Part shown: positions 16,734 to 27,000 of the stretch, piece after piece
How the letters are laid out: each line of letters opens with the position of its first letter
Numbering within the stretch: position 1 is the first letter of the stretch
DNA from: JAAZCI01 sp046462535
GTDB taxonomy: Bacteria > Pseudomonadota > Gammaproteobacteria > Cardiobacteriales > Wohlfahrtiimonadaceae
NCBI GenBank assembly: GCA_046462535.1
Contig: JBKGVF010000010.1
Coordinates: 1-64,000, forward strand
DNA: 64,000 nt
Direction of reading: 5' to 3'
The notes under the pieces: generated by a model
Seen by the model: the letters and a program-made list of their open reading frames with translations, nothing else
What the model was told of the DNA's origin: nothing
The model's database searches: none
Made by a program: the position numbers and the translations under genes

Positions 16734-17660
16734 ATGGCTAAACGAAAAATTCAAGAGATCCTTATTGCACTCAATAGTGTAATTCTAGGTAAAGAGGAGG
16801 CAATAAAACTTAGCCTCTGTGCGCTATTAGCGCGAGGGCATCTTCTTTTAGAGGATCGTCCAGGAATGGGGAAAACAACGCTTTCTCATGCGTTAGCAGC
16901 TGTAGTTGGGTTACAATATCAACGAATTCAATTCACTTCTGATCTATTACCTAGTGATATTTTAGGGGGGGAGATCTTTAATCCTCGAACAGAGAAGTTC
17001 ACCCTACATAAGGGCCCTATTTTTACTGAGCTCCTATTAGCAGATGAGATTAATCGAACCACACCTAAAAGTCAGAGTGCTCTCTTAGAAGCGATGGAGG
17101 AGCGGCAAGTGACCATCGATAATGAGACATATCCACTTTCAGAGCACTTCTTTGTTATTGCGACACAGAACCCAAATCAGGAGGGGGGTGGAACATTTCC
17201 ACTCCCAGAGTCGCAGCTCGATCGTTTTCTGCTACGTATTTCGTTAGGTTATCCAAGTTATGCTGCAGAATTAGCAATTTTAAAGGGTGCGTATCGCTCC
17301 CGTTCGCAGCTTCCAACAGAGCCGATCATCTCAAAAGAGGAGTTAACTCAGCTGCAGAAAACTGCCGCATCGATAGAGGCTTCCGATGTAGTACTCGATT
17401 ATATATTACGTATAGCACAGATGAGCCGTACCGATGCTCGCTTTCAGCGAGGGTTATCACCTAGAGGAACACAAGCATTGCTCAGTGCTGCTCGTGCCTA
17501 CGCTCTAATAGAGGGGCGACATTATCTGATTCCGGATGATGTCCGTGCGCTCTTACCTGCTGTTTGTGGTCATCGATTACAGGTGGGGGGACTGTTTGAG
17601 CCTCGTGATCAGAAGGGGGCTGTAGATTGGTTATTAGATGAGGTGGAGGTTTTAATATAG
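16734..17660 (+). CDS. MoxR family AAA+ ATPase
   Basis: A 308-residue cytoplasmic chaperone-like ATPase. It has Walker A GMGKTT (Lys47), the MoxR segment FTSDLLPSDILGGEIFNPR, Walker B LLADEINR and sensor-1 ATQNPNQEGGGTFPLPESQLDRF. MoxR proteins help mature or insert cofactors into partner complexes, often with VWA-domain proteins. Here it heads a moxR-DUF58-tgpA operon, a widely conserved arrangement. The next gene starts on the base after its stop. The actual client is unknown. Confidence 0.92.
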   Translation: MAKRKIQEILIALNSVILGKEEAIKLSLCALLARGHLLLEDRPGMGKTTLSHALAAVVGLQYQRIQFTSDLLPSDILGGEIFNPRTEKFTLHKGPIFTELLLADEINRTTPKSQSALLEAMEERQVTIDNETYPLSEHFFVIATQNPNQEGGGTFPLPESQLDRFLLRISLGYPSYAAELAILKGAYRSRSQLPTEPIISKEELTQLQKTAASIEASDVVLDYILRIAQMSRTDARFQRGLSPRGTQALLSAARAYALIEGRHYLIPDDVRALLPAVCGHRLQVGGLFEPRDQKGAVDWLLDEVEVLI

Positions 17661-18581
17661 ATGGCGCTAAAAAAAATTTTTAAAAGACGCGCCTTAAAGC
17701 GGGAAGAGGTGCGAGTTTTATCACATCAGAATATCTATCTCTTCCCCACACGTTTTGGTGGAAGCTACCTGCTTTTTCTACTGCTTCTAATGATTTTAGC
17801 AATTAATTTCAACAACGCGCTTATCTATATCCTTCTCTTTTGGTTATTGGGCTTTTTTATCGTCTCTCTCTTGATTACTTGGAGTAACTTGGTGACGATA
17901 AGTATCAGGGCGTTACCAACAACCCCACTCTTTGTCGGTGAGGAGGGGCAGTTTTTATATGAGATTAAAGGGGGGCGTAGAAGTTATTATGGTATTACTC
18001 TTATAGGAGATGAGGGGGAGGTGCGGGTTAATGTACTGGCAGGTGAAGAGGTAAATATTGCATTGCCTCATCGCGTAACCCGCAGAGGATTGATTCTACC
18101 TGGGCGAATCAGATTAGCAACGGAGTATCCTTTAGGAATTGCCCGCGCTTGGAGCTACTTCACTTCTAAGATACCCCTATTATGTTATCCAAAACCGTTA
18201 AAAAATAGTGAGTTTGGGCGTACAGCATGGGCAGGAGAGAGGAGTATAGGGGAGGAGGAGGAGCAAGGGGTTGATGATTTTAGTGGATTAGAGATATATC
18301 AGAAGGGGGATAATTTACGCCATATTCATTGGCCTGCCTATGCTAAAGGGCAAGGGCTTTATATAAAATCATTTACCCAAGGGGTAGCGCGTGAACTTTG
18401 GATCGATTTCTCGTTTGTATCAGGATCGATTGAAGAGCGCCTATCTAAGATGTGTTATCTCCTTTTAGAGGCTGATCAGAGAGGGGTAGAATATGGATTT
18501 ATTTTAGAAGAGCTCTATTATCCTCCTGCAAGGGGATCGACCCACCTACATCGATGTTTGCGGGCATTAGCCCTCTACTAA
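17661..18581 (+). CDS. DUF58 domain-containing protein
   Basis: 306 residues with two transmembrane helices near residues 30-75 and a cytoplasmic DUF58 region. The diagnostic segment is SGLEIYQKGDNLRHIHWPAY near residues 209-228. DUF58 proteins resemble VWA-fold proteins and are constant companions of MoxR ATPases and TgpA-type transglutaminases; the biochemical role is not settled. The gene abuts moxR with no spacer and is followed within 12 bases by tgpA. Confidence 0.88.
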   Translation: MALKKIFKRRALKREEVRVLSHQNIYLFPTRFGGSYLLFLLLLMILAINFNNALIYILLFWLLGFFIVSLLITWSNLVTISIRALPTTPLFVGEEGQFLYEIKGGRRSYYGITLIGDEGEVRVNVLAGEEVNIALPHRVTRRGLILPGRIRLATEYPLGIARAWSYFTSKIPLLCYPKPLKNSEFGRTAWAGERSIGEEEEQGVDDFSGLEIYQKGDNLRHIHWPAYAKGQGLYIKSFTQGVARELWIDFSFVSGSIEERLSKMCYLLLEADQRGVEYGFILEELYYPPARGSTHLHRCLRALALY

Positions 18582-18592
18582 GGAGAGAGAGT

Positions 18593-20626
18593 ATGAAGCA
18601 AAAGAGACGCTCCTTTAATCAGCGACAGATTCCTCGATCAGCTCTTCTATGGCTTATGATCAGCTATATTGTCGCTATAGCACCCCACTTTCTCTTCTAT
18701 CTACCCCTTTGGATTTTACCGATTATTGTCGGATTAACTCTATGGCGGATTGCTATCTATCGTGCGCGGGTAAGCTTTCCTAAAGGATGGATGAAGGGGG
18801 GATTACTACTGGCATTTCTCGCTATACTCTATTTAGCTGAGGGAAGTTTCTTTAATAACTACGCTTTTAGTATTCTCTTTATACTGCTTTTCACCTTTAA
18901 GTTTGTTGAGGCGAGGAGGATTCGAGATGCTCAGGTTTTGGGCTTTTTAAGCTATTTTTCAATAGCTATAGGCTATATATACAATAGTTCTCTCCTATTA
19001 GCGCTCTATTCGCTTCTCCCACTTGTCACTACTACAATGGGATTAATAGCGCTCCAGCAGATTGATCATCATCCCTTTAGAGGGAGATTTCTTCTTAAAG
19101 AGAGTGGTCGTCTTATTTTACTCTCATTTCCATTTATGGTGATCTTCTTCCTCTTCTTCCCCCGCTTTCCGTCACCGCTAACATTAGGGCAGCCTGCTGA
19201 TCAGATGATTCATCAAACGGGGGTTTCTGATAGTATGAATCCAGGGGAGATTGCCCATCTCGTTGAGAGTGATGAGCATCTTTTTTGGGCTGACTTCAAG
19301 CAGGAGCTACCTCCTGAAGAGGAGCTCTATTGGCGTGTATTAACCCTAGATCATTTTGATGGGGTGGGATGGAGTCGCTCTGAGGCACTCTTTAATCAGC
19401 GGCAGGGCCCATATTATGAGATTGATCGCAATTTCGCAGGAGAGTACTCAGTGATTATGGAGGGCAATGGGCGACACTATATTGCCACTCTTGATATTAC
19501 TGAGCTTAAAGAGGGGTATCGATTTAATCAGTATCCCGATTTTCGCTATGAGTATCGAACCACGATTAATCAGAAGATTCAGTACCATGGTAATTACTTC
19601 CCCAAAGCGTTGTTAGAGCCCCGTTATACTCTCTCACCCTATGATCGTAGACGGTACTTAGCGTACCCTGTCGGAGAGAATCCAGAAACAGAGCGCTGGG
19701 TAGAGACGCATCTTATGGCACTTCCAATTGAAAAGAGGGTCGCTGCTATTGCTGAGTATATCTACAATAATGATTTCTACTACACGTTAACACCAGAGCC
19801 CCTTAGGGGAGCATTTGTCGATCGCTTTCTCTTTGAGTCACGACGTGGATTTTGTGAACATTATGCGAGTACCGCTGCCGTTATGTTACGAATGGCTCAG
19901 GTGCCAACACGTGTGGTGGTAGGATATTATGGTGGGGAAATAAATCATAATGAGCGTCGGATACAGGTACGAAGTGCCCATGCCCATGCCTGGGTCGAAT
20001 TTTGGATTAGAGATGCTGGCTGGATTCGCTTTGATCCAACGGCAGCGATTCATCCTAGTCGAATAGAGGAGGAGATTAGTGCACTGCAGCAGGGGAGTGT
20101 CCGTTATGAAGGTCCTCTCCATCGACGATTAATAGCACATTTTCGGGCTGTTAAAGAGCAGATTGATTACCATTGGAGTCGAACTATTTTGGGTTATGAT
20201 GCGGAACGTTATCGCTCGTTTGTTGATGCTCTATTAGGGGGGAGAGGGGTAGAGCTGCTTCTTTTAATTGGTGGTGGCGGGGTACTACTGCTGCTTATCT
20301 TAACTCTTCTGCTACTCTATAAACCGTGGAGGCGAAGAGAGCAATCTCTTAAGCAACTCTTTCTTGAATTGATGCAGGGTTTAGAGATGCTCTATGGTCA
20401 CTCCTTTTTAAAGGCAGCTACGCTTCGAGAGCTGTTAGAGCAGGGAGAGGCGGTTGCAGAGAGGAGAGGAAGTGCCTTCCCAATGGAGCTCCGCCACTAT
20501 ATATTAAGGGTGGAGTCGCGACTCTATACCGATCATCACCCACTAACAGCATCAGAGATAAGAGCACTCCGCAGAGAGTTTAGAGATATAATTAAATTAT
20601 TTATGCAGAGTAGAGGGAAGAAATGA
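18593..20626 (+). CDS. tgpA: TgpA-type membrane transglutaminase-like protein
   Basis: 677 residues. The N-terminal part has about six to seven transmembrane helices (DUF3488 type) up to about residue 185; a periplasmic transglutaminase-like domain follows with the full catalytic triad Cys421 (RRGFCEHYAS), His465 (AHAWVEFW) and Asp481 (RFDPTAA); then one more helix near residue 560 and a DUF4129-like cytoplasmic tail. The start is set at the ATG at 18593 behind AAGGAGAGAG. In Pseudomonas the homologue is essential; its substrate is not firmly known. The last four bases overlap slyX (ATGA). Confidence 0.9.
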   Translation: MKQKRRSFNQRQIPRSALLWLMISYIVAIAPHFLFYLPLWILPIIVGLTLWRIAIYRARVSFPKGWMKGGLLLAFLAILYLAEGSFFNNYAFSILFILLFTFKFVEARRIRDAQVLGFLSYFSIAIGYIYNSSLLLALYSLLPLVTTTMGLIALQQIDHHPFRGRFLLKESGRLILLSFPFMVIFFLFFPRFPSPLTLGQPADQMIHQTGVSDSMNPGEIAHLVESDEHLFWADFKQELPPEEELYWRVLTLDHFDGVGWSRSEALFNQRQGPYYEIDRNFAGEYSVIMEGNGRHYIATLDITELKEGYRFNQYPDFRYEYRTTINQKIQYHGNYFPKALLEPRYTLSPYDRRRYLAYPVGENPETERWVETHLMALPIEKRVAAIAEYIYNNDFYYTLTPEPLRGAFVDRFLFESRRGFCEHYASTAAVMLRMAQVPTRVVVGYYGGEINHNERRIQVRSAHAHAWVEFWIRDAGWIRFDPTAAIHPSRIEEEISALQQGSVRYEGPLHRRLIAHFRAVKEQIDYHWSRTILGYDAERYRSFVDALLGGRGVELLLLIGGGGVLLLLILTLLLLYKPWRRREQSLKQLFLELMQGLEMLYGHSFLKAATLRELLEQGEAVAERRGSAFPMELRHYILRVESRLYTDHHPLTASEIRALRREFRDIIKLFMQSRGKK

Positions 20627-20859
20627 AGGGATTAAAAGAGCAGATCGCAATTTTAGAAGCGCAAGTTGCAGAGCTTGAAGCCCGTGAGAGTTTTCATGAG
20701 TACACAATAGAGCTCCTTAATGAGACGGTTATTGAGCAACAACAACGTATTGAGCGATTAGAGAAGAGCCTCACTAATCTAGTAGAGCGCCTGAAACGAG
20801 CTGCGCTAGAGGAGCCATACCGCTTCGATCCAGATGTTGAGCGTCCTCCCCACTATTAG
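20623..20859 (+). CDS. slyX: SlyX family coiled-coil protein
   Basis: A 78-residue protein that is almost entirely a heptad coiled coil (IAILEAQVAELEARE... RIERLEKSLTNLVERLK) and ends with the family's characteristic RPPHY. Function unknown; widespread in Proteobacteria. Its ATG overlaps the tgpA stop codon, so it belongs to that operon. Its stop codon overlaps the stop of the convergent niaR gene, leaving no room for a terminator between them. Confidence 0.85.
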   Translation: MKGLKEQIAILEAQVAELEARESFHEYTIELLNETVIEQQQRIERLEKSLTNLVERLKRAALEEPYRFDPDVERPPHY

Positions 20860-21401
20860 TCATCCTCCTCAACAAGATAACCATGTTTTTTTAATGCGAA
20901 GATCGCAGCGTCTAGTTTCTCTTCTGAATCAGCTTCTAAGGTATGAAGATGAACCCCATCGGTCAGCTCAGATAGAAGGAGGGAATCACTCTTAGAGAGT
21001 TGCTCAAGAAATTCGGCAGCATCAAAGCGACTGCTCACCATCAATGATCCCGTTAACCCACCATAAAATCCATGCTCAATCTGAACATCCTTTACCGTTA
21101 CACCACAATCGACAATTAAGTTGAGTTCAGCTTCGGTCTCCTCAGGCGTATGTCGACAGACTACTTTTCGACGAATTAGCCCCTCATCACGCCCCTCATT
21201 AAGATAGAGGTAACCACGATTGGTGGCAATAATTGGATACTCTTTCGCTTTTAGAAGGGAGATATCTTGCACAATTGCTTGCCGACTTACATTGGTTCGT
21301 TCAGCTAGTTGTTGGCCGGTGATCGGTTTACTGCTCTTTTGCAACCATTCAATAATCAGGTTTCGGCGTCTATTTCCTAAAATCTTCTCATCATTACTCA
21401 T
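20856..21401 (-). CDS. niaR: NiaR-type niacin-responsive repressor (HTH plus 3H domain)
   Basis: Transcriptional repressor of NAD synthesis. Residues 10-65 form a helix-turn-helix of the HTH_11/BirA-like type (ITGQQLAERTNVSRQAIVQDI); the 3H domain follows, with the conserved histidines in VVCRHTPEET, IEHGFYGGLTG and DGVHLHTLE that bind metal and nicotinic acid. The length of 181 matches B. subtilis YrxA/NiaR. It lies next to a nadS-like gene and divergent nadA, as in Bacillus, which makes the role convincing. NiaR is mainly known from Firmicutes and Thermotogae, so its presence here suggests transfer. AGAGGAG precedes the ATG. Confidence 0.9.
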   Translation of the reverse strand: MSNDEKILGNRRRNLIIEWLQKSSKPITGQQLAERTNVSRQAIVQDISLLKAKEYPIIATNRGYLYLNEGRDEGLIRRKVVCRHTPEETEAELNLIVDCGVTVKDVQIEHGFYGGLTGSLMVSSRFDAAEFLEQLSKSDSLLLSELTDGVHLHTLEADSEEKLDAAIFALKKHGYLVEEDD

Positions 21402-21460
21402 TTTACTCTCCTCTAGAGGTTAGGGGGATTAGCCTAAGATGTGGGGTTAGAGTGCCACTA

Positions 21461-22618
21461 TCATAATTCTAGTGCAACTTCTTTTAAGAGCCTAATTAGC
21501 TCTGTTAAATCCTCCTCTCTATTAGTAGCACCTAAGGAGATACGAATAAATTGATCCGCCTCTTCATGGGTATAACCCATTGCGGTTAATGTTCGAGAAG
21601 GGCTCTGGGTTCCCACCTGACAGGCAGATCCAGTGGAGAAGGCTAACCCTTGTTGATCCCCTCGCAACATTAGATGTTGACCTTGAACCCCTCTAAGAGA
21701 GAGACCTAATATTTGTGGCAGCTGCTTTGCGGGGTCTGTACTCCCATAGCAGGTAATGAGTGATTGAAGTTGAGGTGATAGCTCAATGGTGTTAATGAAG
21801 TATCTCCGTAATTTTTGATAGAGTCGTTGTTGCTCTTCACGCACCGACTCAATTAGTTCTAATGCTGCGGTAAAGAGTAGAATGTTGGGATGATCTAGGG
21901 TTCCAGGGCGCAACCCCTCTTGATGAGTTGTCCCAGGGAAGAGGGGACGCCAATTACTTTTTCGATTGAGATAGAGCGCTCCTACCCCTTTAGGTCCATA
22001 TATTTTATGACCTGAGAAAGCGGCAGAATCAATATTCAAATCGTTAAGATTGAGTGAAATCTTCCCTAATGCTTGAACTAAATCGGTATGAAAATGGGCT
22101 CTAGGTGCCAATTGCTCAATGAGATGGCCAACCTCTTTGATCGGTTGAATTGTTCCAATTTCTGAGTTAACTCCCTGAATTGCCACCATTAAGACCTCAT
22201 CATTGAGGTGAGCTTCTAACTGATCTAGCGGGAGGACTCCCTCTTTCGTTAATGGGAGGAAAGTCAGCTGATATCCCTTCTCTTTTAAACTCATAAAGTA
22301 GTTATAGAGTGAAGAGTGCTCAGCTTTTGTGGTGATAATTCTCCTTCGGGGATCCTGTCGCCGTTTGGCCGTAACCCTAATGGTCTCTAATGGAAGCAGA
22401 TTGCTCTCTGACCCTCCACTGGTGAAGTAGAAGTCTTGTGGGTTTCCAGTTAATAATTCCCCCCAACGCTCCTTTGCACTCTGTAATAGACTCTTGATAC
22501 TGCTTCCTCCGCTATGGAGCGATTGACTATTGGCAAAGTACTGCTCCGATATTGTTCTGTAGAGGTCAATTAGCTTTGGGTGGAGTGGGGTTGTTGCTGC
22601 ATGGTCCAGATAGATCAT
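21461..22618 (-). CDS. nadS: Cysteine desulfurase, NadS/NifS-like, linked to NadA
   Basis: Class V PLP enzyme that takes sulfur from cysteine. The internal-aldimine Lys205 sits in SGHKIYGPKG, and the active Cys333 in STGSACQVGTQSP. At 385 residues it has the NifS/IscS length. In Bacillus the equivalent gene is divergent from nad genes and serves the Fe-S cluster of NadA; the same geometry here (divergent from nadA, with niaR downstream) supports that role over general Fe-S assembly. TAGGAG precedes the ATG at 22618. There is no iscU or other Fe-S assembly gene beside it. Confidence 0.85.
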   Translation of the reverse strand: MIYLDHAATTPLHPKLIDLYRTISEQYFANSQSLHSGGSSIKSLLQSAKERWGELLTGNPQDFYFTSGGSESNLLPLETIRVTAKRRQDPRRRIITTKAEHSSLYNYFMSLKEKGYQLTFLPLTKEGVLPLDQLEAHLNDEVLMVAIQGVNSEIGTIQPIKEVGHLIEQLAPRAHFHTDLVQALGKISLNLNDLNIDSAAFSGHKIYGPKGVGALYLNRKSNWRPLFPGTTHQEGLRPGTLDHPNILLFTAALELIESVREEQQRLYQKLRRYFINTIELSPQLQSLITCYGSTDPAKQLPQILGLSLRGVQGQHLMLRGDQQGLAFSTGSACQVGTQSPSRTLTAMGYTHEEADQFIRISLGATNREEDLTELIRLLKEVALEL

Positions 22619-22768
22619 TTTAGCTCCTATAGTAAATTGCCAATACCACTGAGTACGCTCTGATATTGGGTGTTGATATTAGATATATATATCGATGTAA
22701 AATCTACTGTCTTGTCATTTGGATACTCTTGTGCAACTATATATACCACAAATTATCTGGAGGAGAGG
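22619..22768. promoter_or_regulatory. Divergent nadS/nadA control region
   Basis: 150 bases between divergent starts; the expected location of a NiaR operator. TTGTCA (22712-22717) followed after 17 bases by AACTAT (22735-22740) is a candidate nadA promoter. Two related blocks, CTTGTCA (22711) and CTTGTGC (22729), lie within it. I cannot name the operator with confidence. Confidence 0.4.
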
Positions 22769-23884
22769 ATGACTCAGAATATTTTATCGATTATTGAAGC
22801 AGGCCCTAAGGGTGCATTGCCCGAGGCATACCATAACTTAAGTGTCGACGAGATGCGCAGACGTGTTTTAGCAGTCAAGGAGCGTTTAGGTAATCGTCTC
22901 TTTATCCCAGCACATCACTATCAGAAGGATGAGGTAGTAGAGTTTGCTGATGCAACGGGTGATTCATTACAGCTAGCCCAGATGTGTCAACAGAATAAGG
23001 AAGCAGAGTATATCGTCTTCTGTGGTGTTCACTTTATGGCAGAGACAGCAGATATTCTTACTGAACCTAATCAAGTGGTACTCCTGCCCGATTTACGAGC
23101 AGGGTGCTCCTTAGCTGATATGGCTAACATTAATGAGACAGAACGTTGTTGGCAGCAGCTTATAGAGCGCTTTGGGGAGAGTATTATCCCCCTTACCTAT
23201 GTTAATTCAACTGCAGCTATTAAAGCCTTTGTTGGTAGGCATGGAGGGGCAACAGTAACTTCCTCTAATGCTGAGAAGATGATCCGTTGGGCCTTTTCAG
23301 AAAAAGAGCGTATTCTCTTTCTGCCCGATCAACACTTAGGGCGTAATATCTCTCATGACTTAGGCATTTCGCTTGAAGAGATGGCTGTTTGGGATCCCAT
23401 AAAGGAGGAGCTTATTACTACGGTTCCCGACGATGAGATAAAAGTGATCTTATGGAAAGGGCATTGTGCTGTCCATGAAAATTTTACCGTTGCTAATGTT
23501 GAAGCAGTACGAAAGGAGCACCCTAATATGAAGGTGCTAGTACATCCTGAATGTCCGTATGAGACGGTCTCTATCGCTGATTATAGTGGCTCTACCAGTT
23601 ACATAATAGAGGTGATTGAGGGGGCAGAAGCAGGGAGTGAGTGGGCGATTGGTACAGAGATGAATCTAGTTAAACGATTAGCTAAAGAGCATCCTGATAA
23701 AAAGATTATCTCTTTAAATCCCAACCTTTGTCCCTGTATGACGATGAATCGAATCGATCTTCCCCATCTTTTATGCTCTTTAGAGTCAATTGAGCAGGGG
23801 GTGTATAAACACCCAATCAGAGTTGAGAAAGCTCAGGCAGAAGAAGCGATCGCTGCACTCGATAAGATGCTGGAGAATGTATAA
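22769..23884 (+). CDS. nadA: Quinolinate synthase
   Basis: Condenses iminoaspartate with dihydroxyacetone phosphate to quinolinate in NAD synthesis, using a [4Fe-4S] cluster. Start set at the ATG at 22769 behind GGAGGAGA; 371 residues. Cluster ligands Cys113 (RAGCSLADM), Cys233 (KGHCAVHEN) and Cys321/Cys323 (NPNLCPCMT) correspond in spacing to the 110/230/320 set of B. subtilis NadA, and the rest reads as the long Bacillus type (FIPAHHYQKDEVVEFADATG). Neither nadB nor nadC is present in this window, so the aspartate oxidase or dehydrogenase must lie elsewhere. Confidence 0.95.
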   Translation: MTQNILSIIEAGPKGALPEAYHNLSVDEMRRRVLAVKERLGNRLFIPAHHYQKDEVVEFADATGDSLQLAQMCQQNKEAEYIVFCGVHFMAETADILTEPNQVVLLPDLRAGCSLADMANINETERCWQQLIERFGESIIPLTYVNSTAAIKAFVGRHGGATVTSSNAEKMIRWAFSEKERILFLPDQHLGRNISHDLGISLEEMAVWDPIKEELITTVPDDEIKVILWKGHCAVHENFTVANVEAVRKEHPNMKVLVHPECPYETVSIADYSGSTSYIIEVIEGAEAGSEWAIGTEMNLVKRLAKEHPDKKIISLNPNLCPCMTMNRIDLPHLLCSLESIEQGVYKHPIRVEKAQAEEAIAALDKMLENV

Positions 23885-23941
23885 GGATAAGGCACCATAA
23901 AGAGAGCTCAATATCATATAGCGATAATTGATGGAGAGAGT

Positions 23942-23963
23942 AGAGCAACTACTGTTGCTCTTT
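23942..23963 (+). terminator. Candidate nadA terminator
   Basis: AGAGCAAC (23942-23949) pairs perfectly with GTTGCTCT (23954-23961) over a 4-base loop, but only a short T-run follows. Confidence 0.6.
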
Positions 23964-23980
23964 AAATTGGGTGTTAAGTG

Positions 23981-24009
23981 AGGAGGTATCCAAAATGGTG
24001 ATACCTCCT
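23981..24009 (+). promoter_or_regulatory. Hairpin with a Shine-Dalgarno in its arm and ATG in its loop, before hrpA
   Basis: AGGAGGTATC (23981-23990) pairs perfectly with GATACCTCCT (24000-24009). The 5' arm is a near-ideal ribosome-binding site, and the 9-base loop holds an ATG (23995) that is in frame with hrpA and open through it. It may instead act as a second terminator for nadA, although only TTT follows the stem. Confidence 0.6.
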
Positions 24010-24096
24010 TTGCCCGTAATAGTAGGATTGAGAAGGGGTGTGGTAAAATGCCCCTTACTTTACTGTCGTTCTCCTAAGAGGTTATTTGAGTTATCT

Positions 24097-27000
24097 ATGA
24101 ATATTGAGCAGGAATTGAAAGCATTAGAGGCCCTTCTACCGAATACCCGTACAAAAGATCGCTACTTTTTAGAGCGGGATTTTAAGAGATTACAAGGAGA
24201 AGATAGAAGAAAAGGGGTAACGCATGATGCGCTACGTAAGCTAAAAGAGCGAATCGTACGCTCCGCTAGTGAAGTAGCTGAGCGCTTAGCTTCAATTCCT
24301 AAAGAGTTAAATTATGATACTTCTCTCCCCGTTGTTGAGGAGCGTGAGCGACTTCTACAGTTGATTAAAAATCATCAGGTAGTAATTGTGTGTGGTGAGA
24401 CAGGCTCAGGAAAGACGACTCAACTGGGCAAGATCTGCATGGAGTTAGGGCTTGGGGCTCGTGGTGTGATTGGGCATACTCAACCTCGCCGAATTGCAGC
24501 ACGAAGTGTCGCGGCCCGTATAGCAGAGGAGCTAAAGTCTCCCCTTGGGGGATTGGTGGGTTATAAGATGCGCTTTAATGATCGCACCGATGAGCGGGGC
24601 ATATTAAAGCTCATGACCGATGGCATACTGTTAACGGAACTTGCTCGAGATCGTTACCTGAATCAGTATGAAGTTATCATTATTGATGAGGCTCATGAGC
24701 GGAGTCTAAATATCGATTTCCTTTTAGGAATTTTGAAGAAGATTCTTCCGCGACGTCCCGACCTAAAATTGATTATTACCTCAGCGACTATCGATACTGA
24801 ACGCTTCTCTAACTATTTTGGTGGTGAGAAGATTGCCCCAATTATTGAGGTGTCAGGTCGCACTTATCCTGTGGAGATTCGTTATCGGCCTTTAGCGGTG
24901 GATGATGAGGAGCAGGGGGAGAGAGATGCCATTAGCCAGGGGATTATCGACGCGCTCTATGAATTAAAGAGAGAGGGGCCTGGTGACACCTTAATTTTTC
25001 TATCAGGTGAACGGGAGATTCGCGAGGTCTCCGATCTTCTGCGGGAGCACTTTCGGGATCAATATGAGATTTTGCCACTCTTTTCACGTTTAAGTCAGCA
25101 GGAGCAGAATCGTATCTTCAGTAAGAGTCGCGGCAATCGTATTGTTCTCTCCACTAATGTGGCAGAGACCTCATTAACGGTTCCTGGAATTAAGTATGTG
25201 ATCGATCCTGGGTTTGCACGTGTTAGCCGTTATAGTGCACGTTCACGAATGCAGAGTTTATTGGTAGAGCCGATCGCGCAAGCGGCTGCAAATCAACGTG
25301 CAGGTCGTTGTGGTCGGGTTAGTGAAGGAATTGCAATACGTCTCTATAGTGAAGAGGACTTTCTAACTCGTGATGAATTTCTCGATCCTGAAATTTTAAG
25401 AACCCATTTAGCATCGGTGATTTTACAGATGGGTTATCTCCGTTTAGGGCATCCTGAACGCTTTCCCTTTATTGAGCCCCCCGAATCGCAGCAGATTCGG
25501 GAGGGGTTTCGTACCTTACGGGAGCTAAGAGCGGTTCGACATAATGGCAGTTTAACTCAATTAGGACGTAAGTTAGCACGCCTTCCAATTGATCCACGTT
25601 TTGGTGCGATGTTGCTAGCAGGAGTGGAGCGGGGCGTAACCCATGAGTTATTGGTTTTAGTGGCAATTTTATCGATTCAAGATCCACGTGAGCGTCCATT
25701 AGAGAAGCAGCAACAAGCAGATCAGGCCCACAGCCACTTTAAAAATGAGCGCTCAGATTATATCAGTTATCTCAATTTGTGGGGATGGTATCAAACGGTG
25801 GCGAAAGAGAGTAGCCAGCGGGAGTTGCGACAATTGTGTCGCCGCTACTTCTTAAACTTTATGAGAATGAGGGAGTGGTATGAGCTCTACCAACAGTTAC
25901 TAAAAATTATTAAAGAGGCGAAGCTACCTCTCAATCCATTTCCAAAATCGAATAGAGAGGGGAGCGCTGATCGGGTGGTCTTTCCAAAATTTAAGGAGGA
26001 TCAGATTCATCAAGCGATTGTTACAGGATTACTCGATCAGATAGGGATGCTAGGGGAGGAGTATCTTTATAGTGGATCTAACAATCGAAAGTTTAGAATT
26101 TTTCCCGGTTCATCTCTCTTTAAAAAACCGCCAAAGTGGATTATGGCTCTAGAGATCGTGGAGACCTCACAGGTCTATGCCCGTACTTGTGCTGCAATTA
26201 ATCCGCAGTGGCTCGAGGAGATCGCAAGCCATTTGATTCGTAAAAGCTATACCGAACCCCACTGGAGCAAAAATCAGGGGCAAGCAGCAGCATATGAGAC
26301 ATTATCCCTCTTTGGCTTGACGATAGTCAGTCGTCGCCTAGTCAGCTTCGGTAAGGTGGAGCCAAAGCTCTCTCGTGAATTGATGATTCGTGAGGGGTTA
26401 GTAGGGGGTGAAATCAATATTCGCGCTAGTTTCTATAGAGAGAATCTTAAAACGATTGAGGGGGTTCAGTTAATGGAGGAGAAGACCCGCCGTCGCGATA
26501 TTTTGATTGAAGAGTGGAAGCTGTTTGAGTGGTATGATGCGCGTATTCCTCACGATTGCTATTCAGTGGCAACGCTAGAACATTGGGCAAAGAAGAGGGA
26601 GAATAATCACTCTTTGATCTTTACTGAAGAGGAGATCTTAGCTCGAGATGAGAATCTTAATTTAGAGGATTTTCCTGAACAGATTACACTCAATAATCTA
26701 ACCCTGAATGCCCTCTATCTCTTTGATCCTAGTGATGAGCGTGATGGGATGACTCTGCTTGTGCCCCTTGCTGCTTTAAATTTATTGGAAAAAAACCGTC
26801 TTGATTGGTTAGTACAGGGTTTAATCGAGGAGAAGATCACAGAGATAATCCGCACATTACCCCGCTCCTTAAGACGAAACTTTGTCCCCTTACCAGATGT
26901 AGTAGAGGAGCTCTTAAGTGAGCTAACTTTTGGGGAGGGGAATCTCTATTATCAGATAAGCACCTTTCTTACCCGTCGTTCCGGTATAACGATTGAGCCA

